Assembly: GCA_013001365.1 (NCBI GenBank)
Contig: JABDMQ010000220.1
Location: 1 to 5,169, forward strand
DNA: 5,169 nt
DNA from: Flavobacteriaceae bacterium
GTDB taxonomy: Bacteria > Bacteroidota > Bacteroidia > Flavobacteriales > Flavobacteriaceae
Reading direction: 5' to 3'
The notes beneath the pieces were generated by a model. The model saw only the letters and a program-made list of their open reading frames with translations. It did no database searches and was not told the DNA's origin. A program made the position numbers and the translations under genes. How positions within the stretch are numbered: the first letter of the stretch is position 1; each line of letters starts with the position of its first letter. Shown here piece by piece: positions 1 to 4,573 of the stretch.

Positions 1-450
1 CGCGACTACGACGAGATAATTTACATGACACCAGATGGCGAACAATTGGATCAGGGTATTGCCAACCAAATATCCCTTAAGAAAAACATCATTATTCTTT
101 GCGGGCATTACAAAGGCGTTGACCAACGTGTTCGTGATCATTTCATTACACGAGAGATCTCCATAGGTGACTATGTACTTTCTGGGGGTGAACTAGGTGC
201 AGCAGTACTTTGTGATGCGGTTATCCGTTTGATTCCTGGAGTACTAGGCAATGAAACCTCTGCCCTGACCGACTCCTATCAAGACGGATTATTGGCACCG
301 CCGATCTACACGCGCCCAAGGGACTATAAAGGCTGGAAAGTACCAGAAGTATTATTTAGCGGCAATTTTCCGGAAATAGAGAAATGGCGCGAAGAAGAAG
401 CATATAAAAGAACTAAGGACAGGCGGCCAGACCTTTTAAAAGATGAATGA
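1..450 (+). CDS. trmD: tRNA (guanine-N1)-methyltransferase TrmD, 5'-truncated by the window edge
   Basis: TrmD is a SPOUT-class enzyme. It methylates N1 of G37 next to the anticodon of tRNAs reading CNN codons, using S-adenosylmethionine, and so prevents +1 frameshifting. The reading frame is open from base 1, so 149 residues are visible and roughly 75 N-terminal residues lie outside the window. Landmarks are LDQG (residues 16-19), the knot loop CGHYKGVDQRV (34-44), SIGDYVLSGGEL (54-65), IRLIPGVLG with R76 (E. coli Arg154), TDSY with D91 (the catalytic base, E. coli Asp169), YTRP (103-106), VPEVLFSGNF (115-124) and a basic RRPDLL tail. In the knot loop E. coli has CGRYEG; here the Glu is Lys, which I recall as normal for Bacteroidota. 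The stop lies 3 nt before the next ATG, suggesting one transcript with the following gene. Identification is essentially certain from the motifs. Confidence 0.97.
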   Translation, partial: RDYDEIIYMTPDGEQLDQGIANQISLKKNIIILCGHYKGVDQRVRDHFITREISIGDYVLSGGELGAAVLCDAVIRLIPGVLGNETSALTDSYQDGLLAPPIYTRPRDYKGWKVPEVLFSGNFPEIEKWREEEAYKRTKDRRPDLLKDE

Positions 451-453
451 TTG

Positions 454-936
454 ATGAATCCCAGAATAGTTGAGCTTGATCCAAAACTACTCGTTGGCAT
501 GAATCTGAACATGTCATTGGCCAATAACAAGACCCAGGAGTTATTTTCAAGTTTCATGCCCTTACGTAAAACCATAGAACATGCAACAAGTACAGATGTA
601 TTTGAAGTTATGATCTACGATCAAATGTACTTCCAGGGATTTGACCCATCGAAAACCTTCGTTAAATGGGCCGCAATCGAAGTTTCAAACAATGAGACTC
701 CTCCAACTGGCATGACCAGTCTGGAGTTGGAAGATGGGCTGTATGCCGTGTTTAATTATAAAGGGATTGCAAAGGATTTTGGTGAGTTAATGAGAAGAAT
801 CTTCATGGAATGGTTCCCTTCTTCTACTTACGAACTGGACCATCGGGCACATTTTAATGTATTAGGAGATACCTACAAAAGAAACGATCCTAGTTCTGAA
901 GAAGAGGTCTGGATTCCGATCCGCGTTAAGGATTGA
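454..936 (+). CDS. GyrI-like / AraC effector-binding-fold protein, stand-alone small-molecule binding domain
   Basis: A 160-residue protein made only of the GyrI-like (AraC_E_bind) fold, a pseudo-symmetric beta-alpha-beta-beta duplication that binds hydrophobic or cationic ligands in BmrR, Rob and SbmC/GyrI. Features seen: YAVFNYKG (residues 97-104), the helix ending in MEWFPSS (118-124), Y126, and the acidic C-terminal strand EEEVWIPI (149-156), which is the most typical family signature. There is no DNA-binding helix-turn-helix, signal peptide or membrane segment, so it should be a cytoplasmic ligand-binding or xenobiotic-sequestering protein rather than a full regulator. I chose ATG 454 because TTG 451 would only add one Met and ATG is commoner; neither has a Shine-Dalgarno sequence, as usual in this phylum. 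It lies 3 nt after trmD, so co-transcription and translational coupling are likely. The ligand is unknown. Its last bases overlap a structured RNA element. Confidence 0.85.
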   Translation: MNPRIVELDPKLLVGMNLNMSLANNKTQELFSSFMPLRKTIEHATSTDVFEVMIYDQMYFQGFDPSKTFVKWAAIEVSNNETPPTGMTSLELEDGLYAVFNYKGIAKDFGELMRRIFMEWFPSSTYELDHRAHFNVLGDTYKRNDPSSEEEVWIPIRVKD

Positions 937-1019
937 AGCGGCATCCCCAGACATTGCAGTCTGGGATATAGCGGAAAGCCTGACGCAGATGTAGCGTAGC
1001 ACACTTCTGCGGAACGCCC
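916..1019 (+). ncRNA. Structured element at the 3' end of the trmD unit, Flavo-1-like candidate
   Basis: Seen directly: a first hairpin GATCC(918-922)/GGATT(930-934), including one G-T pair, inside the end of the upstream gene. It is followed by GAAGCGGCATCC (935-946), a perfect 7-bp stem CCCAGAC(946-952)/GTCTGGG(959-965) with loop ATTGCA, then GATATAGCGGAAAGCC (965-980), a 6-bp stem CGCAGA(984-989)/TCTGCG(1006-1011), and AACGCCC (1013-1019). The single-stranded joints GAAGCGGCATCC, ATAGCGGAAAGCC and AACGCCC match, from memory, a short element recurring at gene ends in Flavobacteriia; the Flavo-1 RNA of Rfam is the closest name I know, but I could not check it. Alternative pairing GGAT(930-933)/ATCC(943-946) is possible. 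No T-run follows, so it does not look like an ordinary intrinsic terminator. It may act as a 3' UTR processing or stabilising element, or be a dispersed repeat. Confidence 0.5.
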
Positions 1020-1040
1020 AAAAAACTTTTAGATTTTAGC

Positions 1041-1070
1041 TTTTAACTATTAAGTTTTTAACTATATTTG
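1041..1070 (+). promoter_or_regulatory. rplS promoter, Bacteroidota type
   Basis: TATATTTG at 1063-1070 matches the Bacteroidota -7 consensus TAnnTTTG exactly. The -33 element is weak; TTTT at 1041-1044, 18 nt upstream, is the best candidate for TTTG. The expected transcript start is near 1075-1078, giving a 5' leader of about 65 nt. The same octamer followed by C recurs in front of icd. Confidence 0.6.
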
Positions 1071-1080
1071 CACCCAATTT

Positions 1081-1142
1081 CGGGTCAACCTCTGGCGAGA
1101 TACGTGAATGTTGTTTCGGATAAACCCATTAATAGAATAACA
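1081..1142 (+). promoter_or_regulatory. Candidate L19 leader in the rplS 5' UTR
   Basis: Between the promoter and the rplS ATG the transcript can form a closing stem GGGT(1082-1085)/ACCC(1124-1127). This encloses a hairpin CTC(1090-1092)/GAG(1097-1099) with loop TGGC, and a weak second arm GAA(1106-1108)/TTC(1115-1117). An A-rich unpaired stretch then leads to the start codon. Ribosomal-protein leaders that bind their own product are established for L19 in Firmicutes, and a separate flavobacterial L19 leader has been proposed as far as I recall. That this is one is inference, since the stems are short. Confidence 0.35.
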
Positions 1143-1496
1143 ATGGACTCTTTAGTAAAATTTGTTCAAGACGAATTTGTAGCAAGAAAAGATTTTCCTG
1201 AATTCTCAGCTGGTGATACGATCACTGTATATTACGAGATCAAGGAAGGAAATAAAACAAGAACCCAGTTCTTTAAAGGTGTTGTGATCCAACGTCGTGG
1301 TTCTGGTAGTTCTGAAACATTCACGATCAGGAAAATGTCAGGAACAATTGGTGTTGAGCGTATCTTCCCAGTTAACCTGCCAGCTCTCCAGAAAATCGAG
1401 ATCAACAAAAAAGGAAAAGTGCGCAGAGCACGAATTTTCTACTTCAGGGACCTTACTGGTAAAAAGGCAAGGATCAAGGAAGTGATCAGAAAATAA
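1143..1496 (+). CDS. rplS: 50S ribosomal protein L19
   Basis: L19 binds 23S rRNA at the 30S-50S interface and contributes to intersubunit bridges. The protein has 117 residues, close to the usual 115. Typical family features: the N-terminal helix, FSAGDTITVYYEIKEG (21-36), the Arg-rich loop FFKGVVIQRRGSGSSETFT (43-61), GTIGVERIFPVNLPALQKIE (67-86) and the basic tail GKVRRARIFYFRDLTGKKAR (91-110) ending in IKEVIRK. An in-frame TTG at 1068 would add 25 residues, but it lies inside the -7 promoter box and those residues have no L19 counterpart. ATG 1143 is therefore the start, preceded by the A-rich, Shine-Dalgarno-free context usual in Bacteroidota. The gene has its own promoter and terminator, so it is transcribed apart from trmD even though the two are neighbours. 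Confidence 0.97.
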   Translation: MDSLVKFVQDEFVARKDFPEFSAGDTITVYYEIKEGNKTRTQFFKGVVIQRRGSGSSETFTIRKMSGTIGVERIFPVNLPALQKIEINKKGKVRRARIFYFRDLTGKKARIKEVIRK

Positions 1497-1516
1497 CAGG
1501 CATTTGTTTGCTATTG

Positions 1517-1545
1517 AAGGCCCTGATAATTCAGGGCCTTTTTTT
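1517..1545 (+). terminator. Intrinsic terminator of rplS
   Basis: A perfect 10-bp stem AAGGCCCTGA(1517-1526)/TCAGGGCCTT(1531-1540) with loop TAAT, running into seven T residues (1539-1545). It lies about 20 nt after the rplS stop and should end that transcript efficiently. Confidence 0.93.
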
Positions 1546-1563
1546 ATTAACTTTTGTTAATAA
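1544..1563. repeat. 8-bp inverted repeat just after the rplS terminator
   Basis: TTATTAAC(1544-1551)/GTTAATAA(1556-1563) is a perfect 8-bp palindrome with loop TTTT, starting where the terminator T-run ends. It has no T-run of its own. It could be a protein-binding dyad upstream of the noncoding region or a 3'-end stabilising hairpin; its role is unknown. Confidence 0.5.
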
Positions 1564-1592
1564 GTATGGTTCACAAACGGTTAATATCTTCT

Positions 1593-1628
1593 TAGATGAA
1601 AAATTTGGATTTTCGGATTCTTCATCTA
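1593..1628. repeat. 8-bp inverted repeat bracketing a putative promoter
   Basis: TAGATGAA(1593-1600) and TTCATCTA(1621-1628) are exact reverse complements separated by 20 nt, with arm centres 28 bp apart. The spacer holds the candidate -33 TTTG, and the right arm overlaps the candidate -7 box. This is an operator-like arrangement, but 8-bp matches at this distance also occur by chance in A/T-rich DNA. Confidence 0.4.
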
Positions 1629-1634
1629 TTTTAG
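1604..1634 (+). promoter_or_regulatory. Candidate promoter of the intergenic noncoding transcript
   Basis: TTTG at 1604-1607 is followed after exactly 19 nt by TATTTTAG (1627-1634), one mismatch from TAnnTTTG. The spacing is ideal for a Bacteroidota sigma factor. The start would be near 1640, giving a transcript of about 515 nt to the terminator at 2104-2156. The single mismatch and A/T richness keep this tentative. Confidence 0.4.
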
Positions 1635-1704
1635 CCTAAGAATTCAACACCACGCAGACGTATATTGTACTGGTTGTCGTGTACAAGACAAAAGTTTGGA
1701 TTCG

Positions 1705-1723
1705 TTAAAGAAACGTTCTTTAA
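1705..1723. repeat. 8-bp palindrome with 3-nt loop
   Basis: TTAAAGAA(1705-1712)-ACG-TTCTTTAA(1716-1723) is a perfect dyad followed by TTTAATTGTTTTT. As RNA it would be a weak A/U hairpin before a broken U-tract, perhaps a leaky terminator or attenuator. As DNA it could be an operator just upstream of the G-rich RNA core. Confidence 0.5.
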
Positions 1724-2103
1724 TTTAATTGTTTTTCGAGATTTGGAAGCGCCATGTGTATGCATGGGCAGCGGAAGGGTCGGAAGCTCTGGGAAGAGCA
1801 GCATGCGCTTGTAGGCTGCAGCACTGTTGGAGTGGACAGTTTGGAAAGTGAAATGGACGAAAGAAAACAACACTAGACATACAATGTTGAGTTAGTAAGG
1901 TAAGGCACGCAAGTGAATTGCTTGAAGATGATACATCAAGAAAGACAATTAAACATGAGACGGATTGGTAACAGGTCAATACATTTTGAAAGTTACACTA
2001 CAAGACGTTTCATTGAGATAATGGAAGCTTGAATCGAAAAGGGTCTTTAAATGGGACCTGAAGTTAGCAGCAATGCCATCTAGGTCACGTGGAGTTATTT
2101 CAA

Positions 2104-2156
2104 GAAAGCCATGTCAAATATAGTTTAGACTATAAATGATATGGCTTTTGTTTTTT
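2104..2156 (+). terminator. Strong orphan intrinsic terminator
   Basis: AAAGCCATGTCA(2105-2116) pairs with TGATATGGCTTT(2137-2148), 12 bp with one G-T. After an AA/AA internal loop, TATAGT(2119-2124)/ACTATA(2129-2134) continues the stem, capped by TTAG. The T-run TTTTGTTTTTT (2146-2156) follows. This gives eighteen pairs in total. It reads on the + strand only, since the other side has no long A-run. It lies 114 nt upstream of the icd ATG and over 600 nt after rplS, so it must end a noncoding transcript. Confidence 0.9.
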
Positions 2157-2189
2157 ATATGCTTTTTTAAGCCCACTTCCTAATAATCT

Positions 2190-2204
2190 CAAGACCCGAT
2201 CTTG
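2190..2204. promoter_or_regulatory. Dyad in the icd promoter spacer, possible operator
   Basis: CAAGA(2190-2194)-CCCGA-TCTTG(2200-2204) is a 5-bp inverted repeat that abuts the -7 box of icd, so a protein bound there would block RNA polymerase. It is short enough to be chance. No regulator gene is nearby. Confidence 0.3.
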
Positions 2205-2212
2205 TATATTTG
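2205..2212 (+). promoter_or_regulatory. -7 box of the icd promoter
   Basis: TATATTTG fits TAnnTTTG exactly and is identical to the rplS -7 box, including the following C. No clear TTTG lies about 19 nt upstream. The predicted start near 2218-2220 gives a leader of about 50 nt before ATG 2270. Its place just after the orphan terminator supports independent transcription of icd. Confidence 0.6.
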
Positions 2213-2269
2213 CTACTCGAAATTTTGAATCGATATTTATTCTCTCTTCAAAAACATCTTAATTAGACA

Positions 2270-4495
2270 ATGACCAAAAGAGCAAAAATCGTTTATACAA
2301 GAACAGATGAGGCGCCTGCTTTGGCAACGCATTCATTTTTACCAATTGTGAAGGCATTTACTAAAACAGCGAATGTCGATATTGAAAGCAGGGATATATC
2401 TCTTGCAGCAAGGATACTGGCTAAATTCCCTGATTACTTGACCAAGGAACAACAGGTTGAAGACACCTTGACCGAATTGGGTGAGCTTGCCAAGAAACCA
2501 GAAGCCAATATAATTAAGTTACCAAATATAAGTGCTTCCATTCCGCAGCTTGAAGCGGCAATTAAAGAGCTACAAGGTCATGGATATGCCATACCGGACT
2601 ATCCAAATGAGATTGAAACTCCTAAAGACAAGGAAATAAAAGCTCGATACGATAAGATCAAAGGAAGTGCTGTAAACCCAGTGCTTCGAGAAGGAAATTC
2701 AGATAGGCGTGCACCTCGAGCCGTGAAGAACTATGCCAAGAAGAATCCGCATAGCATGGGCGAATGGTCTTCAGATTCAAAGACGCATGTTGCTACCATG
2801 AGTGAAGGCGATTTTAAATCGAACGAAAAATCCGTGACAGTTGCGAAGCCTTGCCAAGTAAAGATCGTTCATACCGATAAGAGCGGTAATGAAACCGTTC
2901 TTAAAGAGGGTATCGAACTTTTAGAAGGGGAGATTATCGATGCCACATTTATGAGCAAAAAAGCATTGATTTCGTTCCTGGAAGACGAAATAGTAGATGC
3001 CAAGGATAAAGACCTATTGTTTTCGTTACATATGAAAGCAACGATGATGAAAGTATCGGATCCAATAATCTTCGGTCATGTTGTCAAGACGTATTTCAAG
3101 GAAGTTTTTAGTAAGTATGGAGACTTACTTGATGAGGCAGGAGTTGATGCCAACAATGGTTTCGGAGATGTTCTTAACGATATTCAGTCACTACCAACAG
3201 ATAAAAGAAAAGCTATCGAGCATGTCATGGACAACTGCATGGCCAACGGACCTGATATTGCGATGGTGAATTCTGATAAAGGCATTACCAATCTTCATGT
3301 ACCGAGTGACGTTATTATTGACGCATCAATGCCTGCAATGATAAGGACCTCTGGGAAAATGTGGAATAAAGATGGCAAACTGCAAGACACAAAAGCGGTT
3401 ATTCCAGATAGTAGCTATTCAGGAATCTACCAAGCCACGGTTGATTTCTGCAAGAAAAATGGCGCCTTTGATCCAACATCAATGGGTACGGTTCCTAATG
3501 TTGGCCTGATGGCACAAAAGGCAGAAGAATACGGGTCGCACGACAAAACATTCGAAATCAAATCAGATGGCAAGGTCCACGTAATCGACGACAAGGGCAA
3601 CACCTTAATGACCCACGAGGTTGAAGCAGGAGATATTTGGCGAGCATGCCAAGTGAAGGATGCATCCGTACAAGATTGGGTCAAGTTAGCTGTAAGTCGG
3701 GCTAGAGCAACTGGATGGCCAACTGTTTTCTGGTTAGACGAGAGAAGAGCACATGATGCTGAACTCATAAAGAAAGTGAAAGCTTATTTACCAGATCATG
3801 ATACTTCTAGCTTGGAAATCAAGATACTATCGCCCTTTGATGCCACGCTCTATACTTTGGATCGCGTGAAAAAAGGCGAGAATACGATTTCTGTTTCTGG
3901 CAATGTCTTGCGAGATTATTTAACAGACCTATTCCCAATCCTTGAACTTGGGACAAGTGCAAAAATGTTGTCGATCGTTCCTTTAATGAATGGTGGAGGT
4001 CTTTTTGAAACTGGCGCCGGCGGATCGGCACCAAAGCACGTGCAGCAATTCTTGGCCGAAAATCATCTGCGTTGGGATTCCTTAGGCGAATTTCTTGCAT
4101 TGGCAGTGTCACTGGAACATTTAGGCAGTTCTTATGACAATAAGAAGGCGATAATTCTTTCTGAAGCCTTAGATGATGCCACAGAGAAATTCTTGGACAA
4201 CAAGAAATCACCTTCAAGGAAAGTCAATGAGCTGGACAATCGAGGCAGTCATTTCTACTTGACGCTCTATTGGGCAGAAGCATTGGCCAAGCAAAATAAA
4301 GATGAAGAACTCAAAAGGATTTTCTCCTCTGTTGAAGAACAACTCAAGAATATTGAGAGTTCCGTTATAGCAGAATTAAATGATATTCAAGGCGTTGTGA
4401 TGGACATCGGAGGATATTACGATACTAATGACGAGTTGACTTCAAAGGCGATGCGTCCGAGCAAAACCTTCAATGATGTACTTGCTAGCTTCTAG
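2270..4495 (+). CDS. icd: NADP-dependent isocitrate dehydrogenase, monomeric type (IDH-II)
   Basis: The enzyme oxidatively decarboxylates isocitrate to 2-oxoglutarate in the TCA cycle and makes NADPH; it is cytosolic and needs Mg2+ or Mn2+. At 741 residues it has the length of the Azotobacter vinelandii monomeric enzyme, and remembered residues of that protein align with an offset of +1. Isocitrate site: S133, N136, R140 and R146 within KGSAVNPVLREGNSDRR, K256 in HMKATMMK, Y421 in EEYGSH. Metal site: D351 in VIIDASMPAM, and D549 and D553 in NVLRDYLTD. NADP site: H590 in GGSAPKHVQQF, R601, and R650 in KSPSRKV. All catalytic residues are intact. ATG 2270 gives the canonical N-terminus KIVYTRTDEAPALAT and has no Shine-Dalgarno sequence. 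The gene has its own promoter and terminator. It is unrelated in fold arrangement to the common dimeric Icd; 'icd' is used here for function. Confidence 0.98.
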   Translation: MTKRAKIVYTRTDEAPALATHSFLPIVKAFTKTANVDIESRDISLAARILAKFPDYLTKEQQVEDTLTELGELAKKPEANIIKLPNISASIPQLEAAIKELQGHGYAIPDYPNEIETPKDKEIKARYDKIKGSAVNPVLREGNSDRRAPRAVKNYAKKNPHSMGEWSSDSKTHVATMSEGDFKSNEKSVTVAKPCQVKIVHTDKSGNETVLKEGIELLEGEIIDATFMSKKALISFLEDEIVDAKDKDLLFSLHMKATMMKVSDPIIFGHVVKTYFKEVFSKYGDLLDEAGVDANNGFGDVLNDIQSLPTDKRKAIEHVMDNCMANGPDIAMVNSDKGITNLHVPSDVIIDASMPAMIRTSGKMWNKDGKLQDTKAVIPDSSYSGIYQATVDFCKKNGAFDPTSMGTVPNVGLMAQKAEEYGSHDKTFEIKSDGKVHVIDDKGNTLMTHEVEAGDIWRACQVKDASVQDWVKLAVSRARATGWPTVFWLDERRAHDAELIKKVKAYLPDHDTSSLEIKILSPFDATLYTLDRVKKGENTISVSGNVLRDYLTDLFPILELGTSAKMLSIVPLMNGGGLFETGAGGSAPKHVQQFLAENHLRWDSLGEFLALAVSLEHLGSSYDNKKAIILSEALDDATEKFLDNKKSPSRKVNELDNRGSHFYLTLYWAEALAKQNKDEELKRIFSSVEEQLKNIESSVIAELNDIQGVVMDIGGYYDTNDELTSKAMRPSKTFNDVLASF

Positions 4496-4522
4496 TAGAT
4501 TAGCTTTTATTTAACGTATTGG

Positions 4523-4546
4523 GCCCCTTTTTTTGAGGGGCTTTTT
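4523..4546 (+). terminator. Intrinsic terminator of icd
   Basis: GCCCCT(4523-4528)/AGGGGC(4536-4541) with loop TTTTTTG, then TTTTT (4542-4546), about 30 nt after the icd stop. The stem has only 6 bp, so some read-through into the next gene is possible. Only 27 nt separate it from that gene's start. Confidence 0.85.
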
Positions 4547-4573
4547 CTATTTTTATATGAAATTTTACAACCA

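Larger units (their letters stand above)
1640..2156 (+). ncRNA. Candidate undescribed structured noncoding RNA gene between rplS and icd
   Basis: This stretch has no credible protein frame on either strand, yet it ends in a textbook terminator that belongs to no CDS. Its core (1745-1860) is 54% G+C with twice as many G as C, unlike the A/T-rich flanks. Pairings by eye: AAGCGC(1747-1752)/GCGCTT(1805-1810), extendable past a bulged C by ATG/CAT; GCTCT(1786-1790)-GGGA-AGAGC(1795-1799), a GNRA-capped hairpin; GGCAGC-side GCAGC(1768-1772)/GCTGC(1815-1819), which would form a pseudoknot with the first stem; ACTGT(1823-1827)/ACAGT(1836-1840); CAACA(1868-1872)/TGTTG(1885-1889); CTTGA(1921-1925)/TCAAG(1936-1940); GTAAC(1968-1972)/GTTAC(1992-1996) enclosing TCAA/TTGA; CATT/AATG (2011-2023); and GGTC(2042-2045)/GACC(2055-2058). 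The 5' end is uncertain: ~1640 from the promoter, or ~1745 from the composition change. tmRNA, RNase P RNA and SRP RNA signatures are absent. Function unknown. Confidence 0.5.

Noticed and set aside
451..453. TTG start for the GyrI-like protein
   Set aside because: It is followed at once by ATG 454 in the same frame, which is the more likely start; the difference is one residue.
1068..1142. N-terminal extension of rplS from TTG 1068
   Set aside because: The codon is part of the TATATTTG promoter box and the 25 extra residues have no counterpart in L19.
1729..1851. Short + strand frame through the G-rich core
   Set aside because: About 40 codons without a proper start and with no recognisable protein features; the composition is explained better by RNA structure.
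1631..1979. Two overlapping minus-strand frames of 80 and 84 codons
   Set aside because: The Cys/Ser-rich, low-complexity translations match no family I know, show no start context, and run antisense to the structured RNA core and against the + strand terminator.
1640..2156. tmRNA, RNase P RNA or SRP RNA
   Set aside because: The GAGGAAAGTCC motif of RNase P, the terminal GGGGCTGA and CCA-proximal arm of tmRNA, and the GGAAGGAAGCAGCC loop of SRP RNA are all missing.
3427..4217. Minus-strand frames antisense to icd
   Set aside because: They are shadows of a highly conserved, intact icd gene and have no family resemblance.
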